A stretch of 64,000 nt of DNA from CAVSRC01 sp963732845 (GCA_963732845.1 CAVTBE010000011.1:1-64000), one strand, 5' to 3'. Positions 1-9,267 are shown, numbered from the stretch's first letter. Numbers and translations are program-made. The notes: a model not told the origin generated them from the sequence alone.

Positions 1-1
1 C

Positions 2-60
2 TGTCAATTCGCTTCCAATCGCGACCCCCTTTTCGCTTCCAATCGCGACCCCTTGAGGGG
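2..60. repeat. Left terminal repeats of the IS21 element
   Basis: Two exact 21-base direct repeats at 8-28 and 32-52 (core GCTTCCAATCGCGACCCC) are spaced by a period of 24 bases, directly behind the terminal TG. IS21-family ends typically carry such multiple repeats as transposase (IstA) binding sites. Confidence 0.7.
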
Positions 61-160
61 GCCAGGTTGGGCCTTTCAAATGGAGTGGATAGGAGGAGGG
101 ATCGGAGGTTGATGCCGCGCGACCCGATGCGACGGGGTGGTGATCTGCGGGAGTAGTTGA

Positions 161-889
161 TCAGTTGCGGTTCTTGAATCGCCAACTGGTGTTGCCGGTC
201 TCGATGATGTCGCAGTGGTGGGTCAGGCGATCGAGCATGGCGGTGGTCATCTTGGCGTCGCCGAACACTTGCGGCCAATCGGCGAAGGCAAGATTGGTGG
301 TGATCAGCAGCGAGGTGTTCTCGTAGAGCTTGCTGATCAGGTGGAACAGCAGCTGGCCGCCGGGCTGACTGAACGGCAGATAGCCGAGTTCGTCGATGAC
401 GATCAGATCGTAGCGCAGCAACTTCTCGGCCAATCGACCGCTTCGGCCTGCGGCCTTCTCCTGCTCGAGCTGGTTGACCAGATCGACCAGATTGTAGAAC
501 CGCCCGCGGGCCCGCATGCGGATGACCGCCGAGGCGACGCCGATGCACAGATGGGTTTTGCCCGTGCCGGTTCCGCCGATGAAGATGGCATTGCGTTTGG
601 CGTCGAGGAAGGCGCCGCTGGCCAGCTCGCGGACTTGCCCCTGATCGACCGGTGTGTCGGCGAAGACGAACTGGTCGAGGTCTTTCAAGACCGGGAACTT
701 TGTGGCAGCGATCCGATAGCTGATCGATCGTGCCTGGCGGTGAGTGCGCTCGGCCCGGAGCAGGCTGGCGATGAGTGGGTAGAGTTCATCGCGCCGGGCC
801 AGGCCCTTGCCGGCGATCTCGTCGAAGCTGGCGCGCATGCCGTAGAGCTTGAGCTCGCCCATGGCCTCCAGGATCTCATGGCGTTCCAT
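161..889 (-). CDS. istB: IS21-family helper ATPase IstB
   Basis: A 242-residue AAA+ ATPase that helps the IstA transposase choose targets and assemble the strand-transfer complex. Walker A GGTGTGKT lies at residues 105-112 and Walker B DLIVIDELG at 161-169; the N-terminal helical domain (residues 1-70) is the IstB type. The length is normal for the family. The start codon overlaps the istA stop in TGATG (891-887), which implies translational coupling. It appears intact, so it could act for other copies of the element even though istA here is frameshifted. Confidence 0.93.
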   Translation of the reverse strand: MERHEILEAMGELKLYGMRASFDEIAGKGLARRDELYPLIASLLRAERTHRQARSISYRIAATKFPVLKDLDQFVFADTPVDQGQVRELASGAFLDAKRNAIFIGGTGTGKTHLCIGVASAVIRMRARGRFYNLVDLVNQLEQEKAAGRSGRLAEKLLRYDLIVIDELGYLPFSQPGGQLLFHLISKLYENTSLLITTNLAFADWPQVFGDAKMTTAMLDRLTHHCDIIETGNTSWRFKNRN

Positions 890-2395
890 CAGGCGACCTT
901 CCTTATGCTGTCATAGCGGCCGCAATCAGCCATGGGTTCGATCTTCAGGCGCAGCGCATCGGGCGTGGTGATGCTGGGCGGCGGCTCGGGCTGGCGCTGC
1001 CGGGCCAGCACGGTCAGAATCGACATCACCGCTGGCGATGCCGGCCTCCAGGGCCTCGGCACAGGCGGCCTCGACCGCGGCCAGCCCATGATCGAGCACC
1101 GCGCCCAGAACTTTGACGAACTGACGATCGACGTCGGCGTGGTTCTTCAGCTTGGCGCGGACCTGGGCCAGGGCGGGCGGCAGGTCCCAATCCTTGAAGG
1201 GGGCGCCATTGCGCAACGCGCCGGGCTTCTTCACCAGAACCGGCAGGTAATGCCAAGGATCGTAGATAATCTGGTCACGCCGGAAGTGGCGCGGATGGTC
1301 AGCGACGACCTCGTCGCCGAGCAGCACGACGATGCGCTCGGCATGGGAGCGCACCAGCACCATCCGGCCGGCCGCCCGCGCATCGACGCTGTAGCGGTTG
1401 TGATCGGCCATGATCAGGCAGGTCGTGCTGGCCCTGACCGCCTTCTCGACGAAGCCATCGAACGGCCCCCGCAGCTCCATCAGGCTCGCACGTTCTTCCT
1501 GGAACACCTCCCAGATCGTCCGATCCTTGAACTCGGGATGCCTGGTGCGCTTGGCCACCGCGATGCACTGATCTTCCAGCCACCCGTTCAGCTCAATCAG
1601 GCTGTTCACCCGCGGCTTGGGGCGGAACAATTGGTCGCGCAGATTGCCGACCTGGTTCTCGACCTGACCCTTCTCCCATCCTGACGCCGGGGTACACGCC
1701 ACTGGCTCGATCAGATGGTGCGAGCACATCTGCAGAAAGCGGCGATTGTACTGACGCGCCTTGCCGACGAAGATCGCCTCCACCGCCGTCTTCATGTTGT
1801 CGTAGATGCCGCGCCGGCAGACCCCGCCATAGAACTGGAACGCCTTGTCGTGGGCGTCGAAGACCAGCTCCTGGGTCTCCCGGAAGTAAGCGCGCACAAA
1901 CGGCATGCGGCTGTGCGACAGCTTCATGTGCGCCGCCTTGATCGTCAGCGGCAGCCCCTGGAATGTGATCGTCTCGTGGCTCCAGTCAAACTGGTACGCC
2001 TCACCGGGGGCAAAGCTCAGCGGCACAAACGCCTGTGCCGGAACCCGAGCCCGTTCGTCCCGCCACGCCTTGACGAACCGGTGCACGCTGTCGTGCGCGC
2101 CGTCATAGCCGCGCCCGCGCAGCTCCTCAAACAAACGCTGGGTCGACCGGCGCTCCCGCCGCGGCAGCCTGGCTTCCTGTTCCAGGATCTCGCTCAGAAC
2201 CTCGAGCCACTGACCTAGCTTCGGCGCCGGCTGCACGCCGCGCTCGTACTTGAACTCGGTCTTCTGGCTGCGGATAACCTTGCGCACCGTCGCGCGCGAT
2301 ACCCGCAGCGTGCGCACGATCTCCTTGATCGGACGGTGTTGCTCGAAATAGGCGCGCCGAATCTGGCCAATCATGTCCACGCTGATCATCCCCAA
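889..2395 (-). pseudogene. istA: IS21-family transposase IstA, frameshifted near the C-terminus
   Basis: DDE transposase of the IS21 type. It has an N-terminal HTH (residues 8-45), then the catalytic core with D137 (in FDWSH), D199 (in YDNMKT) and E246 (in GQVENQ). The reading frame opened at 2395 stops early at 926 with a non-homologous tail. Removing one base at about 1019-1023 (GATGTCGATTCTG read as GATGTCATTCTG) restores a tail ending DSIRKVA and a 501-residue protein whose stop overlaps the istB start. The lesion is therefore a +1 insertion after the catalytic core. A sequencing error is equally possible. Confidence 0.85.
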
Positions 2396-2454
2396 ACACC
2401 CTTCCCCAGCCGCTCACGGCCAAAGGAAGGGACGCTGACACACAGCGTCAGAGA

Positions 2455-2514
2455 GGGTCAGGATTGGACGCGAAAACCGCCCCTCAGGGGGTCACTATTG
2501 CTCGCGATTTTGCA
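2455..2514. repeat. Right terminal repeats of the IS21 element
   Basis: GGGTCAGGATTGGACGCGAA (from about 2456) and the segment starting GGGGGTCACTATTG (2487-2514) are diverged copies of the left-end repeat read in the opposite orientation. The element tip is taken as the TGCA at 2511-2514. Confidence 0.6.
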
Positions 2515-2613
2515 CTCAAGGACTGGCGCCGCGTTGCCACCCGCTACGACCGATGCGCACACACCTTCTTCTCCGCCATCTGCATCGCAGCAACCGTCAT
2601 CTTCTGGCTCTGA
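2515..2613 (+). pseudogene. IS5-family (IS427-like) transposase, C-terminal remnant
   Basis: Thirty-two codons and a stop remain, reading LKDWRRVATRYDRC... and ending AATVIFWL. This is a very characteristic C-terminus of IS5-family transposases of the IS427 group. The coding sequence begins abruptly at the right tip of the IS21 element, so the IS21 copy interrupted it; the rest of the transposase would lie left of the window. The product cannot be functional. Confidence 0.8.
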
Positions 2614-2616
2614 TCA

Positions 2617-2630
2617 ATGAGTCCTGACCC
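2617..2630. repeat. Right terminal inverted repeat of the interrupted IS5-family element
   Basis: ATGAGTCCTGACCC follows the transposase remnant by three bases and is followed by TAG. It has the form of an IS427-group IS5 end, which inserts at short TNA-type targets. The partner repeat is outside the window. Confidence 0.5.
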
Positions 2631-2685
2631 TAGCCCACCCGAGCTTTTGGGTTCAGTCGCACGGCTATGGAGCTCTCCCGGTGAA

Positions 2686-2714
2686 TTGACAGGACTGCCG
2701 GCATGGACCAGATT
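2686..2714 (+). promoter_or_regulatory. Possible sigma-70 promoter for the Rbs-type operon
   Basis: TTGACA at 2686-2691 is a perfect -35 box. Seventeen bases later comes CAGATT (2709-2714), only a fair -10. It sits 36 bases before the binding-protein start and just downstream of the IS5 right end, so the insertion may have removed upstream operator sequences. Confidence 0.35.
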
Positions 2715-2749
2715 TGATTGCCCCAATGCGGGCATAGGGAGGAAGAGAA

Positions 2750-3712
2750 ATGCGCAGATTTGGAAAGATGGCGTTGCTCGGCAGCGCCGTCGCGATAGCG
2801 TTGGCTTTTGGCGCACCCGCCGAGGCGGCCGGGAAACAATTGAAGATACTGGTTTCGATGCCGAATATGGCCTTCCCGTTCTTCGTGCACATGCTCGACG
2901 CGGTCAAAGCCGAAGCCACGAAGCTTGGCGACATTGAGATCGTGGGGGCCGATGGCCAGGGCTCGTCACCGAAGCAGACGGCCGACGTCGAAGCGGGGAT
3001 CACCCAGGGCGTTGACGGCATCGTTATCAGCCCAAACGAGGTCGATGCCCTGGCGCCCGCGCTCCAGGAAGCGGTTGATGCGAAGATTCCGGTCGTCACC
3101 ATCGACCGTCGCGTCTTATCAGTGCCGGGCATCCTTGCCCACGTCGGCGCCGATAACGTGAAGGGCGGCGAAGCTCAGGGTCAGCTCATCATGAAGCTGT
3201 TTCCGAATGGCGCCACCATCATGAACCTGCAGGGGCAGTCGGGCTCCAGTCCGGCCATCGACCGCAACAAGGGCCTGCACAACGTCCTCGACACTGCCAA
3301 GGACAAGTACAAGATCGTGTTTGAAGACACGGCCGCTTTCGACCGGTCGAAGGGCATGTCGATGACCGAGTCCGCGCTCGACGGCATGACCACCCCGCCC
3401 GATGTGATCGTGTGCGCCAATGACGATATGGCGCTGGGCGCGCTCGAAGCGCTGAAGGCCCGCAATCTCATCGGCAAGGTTGCTCTGCTCGGCTTTGATG
3501 CTCTGCCCGAGGCTCTCGGCCAGATCCGCGACGGCAACATGACCGCCACCATCGAGCAGATGCCGGGTGGTCAGAGCACCGGGGCGCTTGACACGCTCGT
3601 GTCGTACCTCAGGGACGGCAAGGAGCCGGCTCAGAAGGTTACGCTCCTGACCCCGATCGCGATCACCAAGGACAATCTCAATCAGGCCGAACGTCTGAGC
3701 GAGGTGAAGTAG
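2750..3712 (+). CDS. Rbs-type sugar ABC transporter periplasmic binding protein
   Basis: A 320-residue periplasmic binding protein of the RbsB/Peripla_BP_4 fold, the recognition subunit of a CUT2 sugar importer. A Sec signal peptide is visible (basic MRRFGK, hydrophobic stretch, cleavage near APAEAAGK). The mature part has the two alternating alpha/beta lobes, with IVISPNEVDAL and VIVCANDDMALGA as typical hinge and ligand-face segments. The start is supported by AGGAAG six to eleven bases upstream. It is first in an operon with the ATPase and permease that follow. The sugar cannot be read from sequence; a pentose or hexose monosaccharide is likely. Confidence 0.9.
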   Translation: MRRFGKMALLGSAVAIALAFGAPAEAAGKQLKILVSMPNMAFPFFVHMLDAVKAEATKLGDIEIVGADGQGSSPKQTADVEAGITQGVDGIVISPNEVDALAPALQEAVDAKIPVVTIDRRVLSVPGILAHVGADNVKGGEAQGQLIMKLFPNGATIMNLQGQSGSSPAIDRNKGLHNVLDTAKDKYKIVFEDTAAFDRSKGMSMTESALDGMTTPPDVIVCANDDMALGALEALKARNLIGKVALLGFDALPEALGQIRDGNMTATIEQMPGGQSTGALDTLVSYLRDGKEPAQKVTLLTPIAITKDNLNQAERLSEVK

Positions 3713-3721
3713 TCCAACGCA

Positions 3722-3755
3722 GGGCGCGCGTGGGGGTACTGCGCGCGCCCTTTTT
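3722..3755 (+). terminator. Intrinsic terminator/attenuator after the binding-protein gene
   Basis: A perfect 9-bp stem (GGGCGCGCG at 3722-3730 with CGCGCGCCC at 3742-3750) is followed directly by TTTTT. It lies between the binding protein and the ATPase gene, so partial read-through would give more binding protein than membrane components. Confidence 0.75.
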
Positions 3756-3782
3756 CCTCGCGCACTGGTCCGCAGCACGTGC

Positions 3783-5309
3783 ATGTCTGAATCAATTCTC
3801 GATATGACCGGGATCACCAAGCGCTTTCCCGGCGTGACTGCGCTCGATTCGGTCGATTTCTCGGTTGGTCCTGGGGAAATCCATGCGCTCCTTGGCGAAA
3901 ACGGAGCGGGCAAGTCGACGCTCCTGAAGATCCTGTCAGGCGCGCAACAGCAAGACAGCGGTGCCATCGTCTTTGCGGGAACGCCCGCGGTGCTGCACAC
4001 GCCGCACGACGCTCAGAAACTAGGCATCGTAACCATCTACCAGGAACTGACGCTGTCTCCGAACCTCACTATCGCGGAGAACGTCTTCATCGGGCGGGAA
4101 CCGGGACCGCGACCCTTTGTCAGTTGGCGCAAACTGGCCAGCGAAACCCGGGCGATCACCGAACGGCTGGGGCTTGAACGCGACCCGATGACGCTCGTCC
4201 ACGATCTGAGCGTGGCCGAGCAGCAACTTGTCGAGATCGCGCGCGGCCTGTCGATGGCGTCGCGACTGATCGTGATGGACGAGCCCACCTCGGCGTTGAG
4301 TTCGACCGAGGTCGAGAAGCTCTTTGGCATTATCCGTGATCTCCGGGCAAGCGGGCTCAGCATCATCTTCGTGACGCACCGTCTCGAGGAGGTGATGTCG
4401 CTTTGCGACCGGTACACCGTGCTTCGCGATGGGCGCCAGGTCAGCACCGGTTCGGTAGGCGACACCAGCATCGACGACCTGATCCGCCTTATGGTTGGTC
4501 GGGAAGTGAACGAATTCTACGCTCGCGGCGAAACGGGCGAGCTTGGCGGCGTCGTGCTCAAAGTCGAGGCGCTTACCCGCCGTGGAAACGCGCAGGATCC
4601 GCACGCGACGGTCCTCGATAATGTCGATCTGGAGGTTCGCCGCGGCGAGATTCTTGGCGTCGCCGGGCTGGTCGGGGCCGGCCGCACCGAGATGGCGCGA
4701 GCGATCTTTGGCGCCGACGCTTTCGACAGCGGTCGCATTCTGGTCGATGGCGCCGAGGCACATATCCGCTCGCCACAAGACGCGATCCGTTACGGCATCG
4801 GGCTCGTCCCGGAGGACCGCAAGCAGCAGGCGCTCTTTCTGTCGTTGGCGGTGCGCGCGAATCTCAGCATGGCGGTTCTCCCTCGGATCAGCCGATGGGG
4901 GGTCTTCGTCGACGAGGGCGCTGAACTGGACTTGGTCGACGAGTTTCAGCGCGCGCTCAACATCCGCATGACCGGGGCCGACCAACTGGTCGCCAACCTG
5001 TCCGGTGGCAATCAGCAGAAGGTCGTGCTCGCTCGCTGGCTTGCGGTTCGCCCCAAAGTGCTGATCGTCGATGAGCCGACCCGAGGCATTGATGTCGGTG
5101 CCAAGGTCGAAGTGCATAATCTTCTGTTCCAGATGGCCCAGTCGGGGATCGCGATCGTCGCCATATCGTCGGAACTGCCGGAGGTGCTTACAATCAGCGA
5201 CCGGGTCGTCACGCTGCGCGAAGGGCGTGTTACCGGCCAGATCGGACGCGCCGAGGCAACCCAGGAAAAGCTGATGGCAATGATGACATTAGGCGCGAAA
5301 GCGGTATGA
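3783..5309 (+). CDS. Rbs-type sugar ABC transporter ATPase (two ABC domains)
   Basis: A 508-residue tandem ABC ATPase like RbsA/MglA/XylG, which drives the CUT2 importer from the cytoplasm. The first domain has Walker A GENGAGKST (38-46), signature LSVAEQ (142-147) and Walker B LIVMDEPTS (162-170). The second has the degenerate P-loop GLVGAGRTE usual for this family, a normal LSGGNQQ signature and LIVDEPT. Length is typical. The gene starts 70 bases after the binding-protein stop, beyond a terminator-like hairpin, and the permease follows 12 bases later. No lesion is seen. Confidence 0.93.
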   Translation: MSESILDMTGITKRFPGVTALDSVDFSVGPGEIHALLGENGAGKSTLLKILSGAQQQDSGAIVFAGTPAVLHTPHDAQKLGIVTIYQELTLSPNLTIAENVFIGREPGPRPFVSWRKLASETRAITERLGLERDPMTLVHDLSVAEQQLVEIARGLSMASRLIVMDEPTSALSSTEVEKLFGIIRDLRASGLSIIFVTHRLEEVMSLCDRYTVLRDGRQVSTGSVGDTSIDDLIRLMVGREVNEFYARGETGELGGVVLKVEALTRRGNAQDPHATVLDNVDLEVRRGEILGVAGLVGAGRTEMARAIFGADAFDSGRILVDGAEAHIRSPQDAIRYGIGLVPEDRKQQALFLSLAVRANLSMAVLPRISRWGVFVDEGAELDLVDEFQRALNIRMTGADQLVANLSGGNQQKVVLARWLAVRPKVLIVDEPTRGIDVGAKVEVHNLLFQMAQSGIAIVAISSELPEVLTISDRVVTLREGRVTGQIGRAEATQEKLMAMMTLGAKAV

Positions 5310-5321
5310 GGGGTAGCTGGG

Positions 5322-6350
5322 ATGGCTGACGTAGGCCACACGGAATCAACGGGTACAGCGCGGTTTGACGTGATCGGGTTTCTTGCCCGATTCGCGCCGT
5401 TGATCTTTCTGATCGTCTTGATGGCCGCCTTTGCCATCGGCGAACCACGTTTCCTCAGCCCGTTCAATCTACTCAACGTCATGCGTCAGGTTTCGATCGT
5501 CGGGCTCCTCGCGGTGGGCATGACGTTTGTTATCCTGACCGCCGGTATAGACCTGTCGGTTGGTTCGCTGCTGGCGTTTAGTGGCATTGTTGCTGCGGCG
5601 GTCGCGAAGGGCGGTCTCGCCAATCGTTTCACCGTGGGCTCGGGTGAAGAAATCCTCGGTTATGGCTGGGGAGCGGCGGTGCTCGCGGCAGTCCTGATCG
5701 GCACTGCCGGCGGTTTCCTCCAGGGCCTTGCGATCACTCGGCTGAAAGTCCCGCCCTTCGTCGTCACCCTCGGTGGAATGTCGGCGTGGCGTGGTGCGGC
5801 GCTGCTGTTCGGCAATGGCGGGCCGATCAGCGGATTCGATGAGGCCTACGTATGGTGGGGGCAGGGCAAAATCGGGATTATTCCGGTGCCGGTTATCCTC
5901 TTCCTCTTTTGCGCCATCGCCGCCCATATCGTGCTGCGCTACACCCGCTATGGCCGCCAGGTCTATGCCGTCGGCGGCAATCCGGAAGCGGCGCGGCTCT
6001 CCGGCCTCAACGTGAACCGCATTATTCTCAGCGTTTACATGCTGATCGGATTCTTCGCCGGGCTCGGCGCTTTCGTCCTGTCGGCACGGCTCAATTCCGC
6101 CGAGGCGGTTGCCGGTACCGGCTACGAGCTCACAGTGATCGCTTCGGTGGTCATCGGCGGTACCAGCCTGTTCGGCGGCGTTGGCACGATCTTCGGTACG
6201 GTGATCGGCACGCTGCTCATCGGCATCCTGCTCAACGGCTTGGTTCTGATGAACATCTCCTCATACATCCAACAGATCATCATCGGTTTCATCATTGTGC
6301 TCGCTGTCGCCTTCGATACGTTCGCCAAATCGCGGAAGCGCACCACCTGA
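5322..6350 (+). CDS. Rbs-type sugar ABC transporter permease
   Basis: A 342-residue inner-membrane permease of the RbsC/BPD_transp_2 family with about ten hydrophobic segments. The conserved central motif LTAGIDLSVGS and the later VIGGTSLFGGVG are those of CUT2 permeases. It forms the homodimeric channel with the preceding ATPase and binding protein; together they are a complete importer. Its stop lies 132 bases before the cupin protein gene. The substrate is unknown. Confidence 0.92.
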   Translation: MADVGHTESTGTARFDVIGFLARFAPLIFLIVLMAAFAIGEPRFLSPFNLLNVMRQVSIVGLLAVGMTFVILTAGIDLSVGSLLAFSGIVAAAVAKGGLANRFTVGSGEEILGYGWGAAVLAAVLIGTAGGFLQGLAITRLKVPPFVVTLGGMSAWRGAALLFGNGGPISGFDEAYVWWGQGKIGIIPVPVILFLFCAIAAHIVLRYTRYGRQVYAVGGNPEAARLSGLNVNRIILSVYMLIGFFAGLGAFVLSARLNSAEAVAGTGYELTVIASVVIGGTSLFGGVGTIFGTVIGTLLIGILLNGLVLMNISSYIQQIIIGFIIVLAVAFDTFAKSRKRTT

Positions 6351-6482
6351 CGCGGCATCGGTGTTCCCCGACAGACGGTCCTGCGCGGAATCTCCTGGAT
6401 CGATAGATGCTCTCGAAAAACACCAGTGTCGGCTGAAACCCGCACTTCCCCGTTATTGGCACATCCCCAATGGGAGTTTGTT

Positions 6483-7682
6483 ATGGCCATGTCCGCCAAA
6501 ATAAGAAGCGCCTTTGAACAAGGTGAAGGGGTGCTGCGTCTTGCCCCGGTTTTCGTGCCCCGGCGGTTCTCTTCGGCCGGAAAGCGCCTGAGGCTGCATC
6601 CGGATGACTACTACGCGCTGGGTACGGCCCGCGGCTCGATCAAGGAGCGCTGGTTCTCCTCGGTGATCGCCGCCATGAACGGCCCGCTGGCGCCGGCGGA
6701 CGAGGGCATGAGCTATGTCGATCCGACCGGCCGTCCGGAGGACAAGTTCCTGTTCCGCGATACGATCGAGGAATTGGGAGCCGAGATCATCGGTACGGAG
6801 CTCAAGGAGAAGTTCGGCACCTGGCCGATGTATTCCAAATACTTCGACTACAACGCGCCGCTTTTCCTGCACCTGCATCTGCGCGAGGAAGACGCTCGCC
6901 GCGTCGGCCGCAAGGGCAAGCCGGAGGCCTATTATTTCCCGCCGCAGCTCAACAACCACCCGGGGCTGTTCCCCCACACCTATTTCGGCTGGGACCCGGA
7001 CATGACCAGGGAGGAGGTGCGGGAGCGCCTCGCCGTCTACCGCGAAACCGATAACCGCGTCACCGAACTGTCCCGCGCCTATCGCATTCAACTCGGCACC
7101 GGCTGGTACACCCCGCCAGGCGTCGTCCACGCCCCCGGCTCCTATCTCACCTACGAGCCGCAGTGGAACAGCGACGTCAACAGCGTCTACGAGAACGTCG
7201 TCAACCACGAGGTCTATCCATACGAGTTCCTGGTGGAAAACTGCCCTGAGGAGAAGAAGGAGGACCTCGACTACGTGATGAGCCTGATGGACTGGGAAAA
7301 GAATGTCGACCCGTCCTATCGCAAGACTTATTTCCGTCCACCGCTGGTCGCCTCCGAAAGCGAGCAGCATGTCGAAAAATGGGTCGTCTACAGCACCGGC
7401 TACATCGCCGCCAAGGAGCTGACGGTCTATCCGGGGGCAAGCGTGACCATCCGCGATGCCGCTGCCTATGGCTGCATCATGACGCAAGGACATGGCAAAA
7501 TCGGTGTCTTCGATGCCGAGACGGCGATCATGCTGCGTTACGGCTCATTGTCGGCGGACGAGTACTTTGTCAGCGAGCAAACGGCGAAGGCGGGTCTGCG
7601 CATCACCAATCTCAGCCGGATCGAACCGTTGGTGATGCTCAAGCACTTCGGCCCCAACGCCGGCGATCCGAAGTTGTCCTGA
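6483..7682 (+). CDS. Cupin-fold, phosphomannose-isomerase-like protein
   Basis: A 399-residue cytosolic protein resembling class I mannose-6-phosphate isomerases. Candidate metal ligands are in HLH (130-132), KPE (146-148) and PPGVVHA (211-217), in the order found in that family, and a second cupin half follows (about 290-390). The start at 6483 is preferred over the in-frame ATG at 6426 because GGGAG stands six bases before it and the extra residues look non-coding. It follows an Rbs-type transporter, so it probably isomerises the imported sugar or its phosphate. It is not close enough to ManA for me to name the substrate; a lyxose- or mannose-type aldose/ketose pair is a guess. Confidence 0.75.
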   Translation: MAMSAKIRSAFEQGEGVLRLAPVFVPRRFSSAGKRLRLHPDDYYALGTARGSIKERWFSSVIAAMNGPLAPADEGMSYVDPTGRPEDKFLFRDTIEELGAEIIGTELKEKFGTWPMYSKYFDYNAPLFLHLHLREEDARRVGRKGKPEAYYFPPQLNNHPGLFPHTYFGWDPDMTREEVRERLAVYRETDNRVTELSRAYRIQLGTGWYTPPGVVHAPGSYLTYEPQWNSDVNSVYENVVNHEVYPYEFLVENCPEEKKEDLDYVMSLMDWEKNVDPSYRKTYFRPPLVASESEQHVEKWVVYSTGYIAAKELTVYPGASVTIRDAAAYGCIMTQGHGKIGVFDAETAIMLRYGSLSADEYFVSEQTAKAGLRITNLSRIEPLVMLKHFGPNAGDPKLS

Positions 7683-7690
7683 AGTGCGTG

Positions 7691-7718
7691 CGGTGCCGGG
7701 CGCTCCCTCCCGGCACCG
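7691..7718 (+). terminator. Hairpin ending the Rbs-type operon
   Basis: A perfect 10-bp stem, CGGTGCCGGG (7691-7700) with CCCGGCACCG (7709-7718) and an 8-base loop, lies just after the cupin gene stop. The T-run behind it is weak, so it may act with Rho or as an mRNA 3' end stabiliser. Confidence 0.5.
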
Positions 7719-8038
7719 TTCGCAGTCGCATTTCTGGCGGGGGGCGGGGGGCAAGCGGTTCGGCTCGAGCGATTGACCGGTGCTGCTTGGCGGCATCTGC
7801 CGGTCTCACACCGGACCGCACCAACCACCATCTGCCTGCCGCGGTAGACATGGACATGGCGCGGCCGGTTCTGATGACACGCGATCGGGAAAGAATTCGG
7901 TCTTCCCGGTTGTCGTGCCGTGCTGCGTTATAAGGTGGCGTACCAGCTGATCGTGTAATTCACCGAGCGTGCCCCCATCCTGCCCAAGGAATGGTCTCCG
8001 GAAGCAGAATGCCTTGAAGGGGGAACCATGGGCGACTA
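7719..8038. other. Intergenic region without recognisable gene
   Basis: This stretch separates the convergent ends of the cupin gene and the LacI repressor gene. I see no conserved protein fragment, RNA gene or repeat in it. Confidence 0.5.
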
Positions 8039-9058
8039 TCAGCCGCCGGCCCTTGGCGAAGCGCACGAACCGCGCACGATGAGCGGCCCCTGGACGCGCA
8101 CCATCTGGGCACCGTTCTTTCCATCGATCGCCTGCAGCAGGAGGTCGACAGCAATACGCCCCATCTGCTCATAGGCGAGCGCTACGGTCGTCAGCTGCGG
8201 CCGCAGACCTTCGGAGAAGACCCGATGGTCGTCGAAACCAATGACAGAGAGGTCGTCGGGGATCGACAAGCCGAGCCGCCCGGCCGCGTTGTAGACCTGC
8301 ATGGCCATCTCGTCATTGCCGCAGAAGACGGCAGTCGGTCGATGCTCTTCAAGCAGACGCGTCGCGGCCGCGAAGGCTTCAGCCTGATCGAACGTCCCGG
8401 TGCCGGTCTGCCCCGGCACGATGAGATGCTCGGGGAACGACGCGCCTGCTTCGCGGAACGCGCGGATGAGACCAGCCTGGCGCAGCCGGGTCGCCTCGAT
8501 CTCAGGCGCCAGCGTCAGATAGGCGACGCGCCGATGTCCGCAATTGAGCAGGTGCACGCCGACGGCGTGTCCGCCTTCTTCCTCATCGGGGATGACCATC
8601 GGCCAATGAGCCGTCCGCGAAAAGCAGTTGATGAGCACAGCCGGCATCTTGATCGCGGGGAACGCTTCCAACTCGCGGTGGAAGGTCGCTGCGAAGACGA
8701 TGCCCTCGACCCGACTCGACTGGAAGCTGCGCAAAATTGTTGCCGACCCGCCGGCACGGGTCTGGCTGCTGCCGATGATCAGCGAGCGCCCATGTCGCGC
8801 GAACGCCGCCTCGACGCTCTGGATGATGTCGACTGAGCAGGGCGTGGCCGCCATGACTTCGGTGAGCAGGCCGATAACGCCGGAGCGCCCGAGGCGCATG
8901 GCACGTGCGCGCTGGTCCGGAACGAAGTCGAGTTCCTGCGTCGCAAGCAGGATCTTGGTGCGCGTCTCTTCGGCGACGGTGTCGGGCTGGTTGAGGGCCC
9001 GCGACACGGTCATGACCGAGACGCCGGCCCTTTCTGCCACAGTTCGAATCGTTGCCAT
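8039..9058 (-). CDS. LacI-family repressor of the Agl-like operon
   Basis: A 339-residue LacI/GalR regulator. The N-terminal HTH reads MATIRTVAERAGVSVMTVSR, followed by the hinge helix and a periplasmic-binding-protein-like sensor domain (residues 60-335) with the usual CGNDEMAM and VIGFDDH segments. I start it at 9058, not the ATG at 9109, because family members begin two to four residues before the first HTH helix. It is divergent from the Agl-like transporter operon, and a perfect LacI-type palindrome at 9184-9197 lies between them, so it most likely represses that operon and is released by the imported sugar. Confidence 0.88.
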   Translation of the reverse strand: MATIRTVAERAGVSVMTVSRALNQPDTVAEETRTKILLATQELDFVPDQRARAMRLGRSGVIGLLTEVMAATPCSVDIIQSVEAAFARHGRSLIIGSSQTRAGGSATILRSFQSSRVEGIVFAATFHRELEAFPAIKMPAVLINCFSRTAHWPMVIPDEEEGGHAVGVHLLNCGHRRVAYLTLAPEIEATRLRQAGLIRAFREAGASFPEHLIVPGQTGTGTFDQAEAFAAATRLLEEHRPTAVFCGNDEMAMQVYNAAGRLGLSIPDDLSVIGFDDHRVFSEGLRPQLTTVALAYEQMGRIAVDLLLQAIDGKNGAQMVRVQGPLIVRGSCASPRAGG

Positions 9059-9183
9059 GCCTTCCACCATAGACGGCCCGCGGCCGGTGGCAATTGCACC
9101 AGGGCGCATGCGGCATGTTAATCGATATCATACGAATAGTGCGTAGGAAATAGCGATATTGCAGCGCAAGACAATCAGCATAT

Positions 9184-9197
9184 TGATAACGTTATCA
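9184..9197. promoter_or_regulatory. LacI-type operator
   Basis: TGATAACGTTATCA is a perfect 14-bp palindrome with the central CG typical of LacI-family operators. It lies 70 bases before the binding-protein start and 126 bases before the divergent repressor gene. Confidence 0.75.
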
Positions 9198-9267
9198 GGT
9201 TGGTTAAGATGCTGCGCTGACACGATGGAGCCAGCCGTGACATGGCTCCGCAACAGGGAGGAATGCG

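Larger units (their letters stand above)
2..2514 (-). mobile_element. IS21-family insertion sequence (about 2.5 kb)
   Basis: A complete-looking IS21-type element: istA and istB lie in tandem on the minus strand, overlap in a TGATG junction, and are bracketed by related terminal sequences. The left tip starts TGTCAATTCGC and the right tip, read inwards, starts TGCAAAATCGC; both continue into an AAT-G-GACCCCCT segment. The length matches the family. Only one base lies to the left in this window, so a target duplication cannot be checked. The right tip sits inside the 3' end of an IS5-family transposase gene. Confidence 0.85.
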
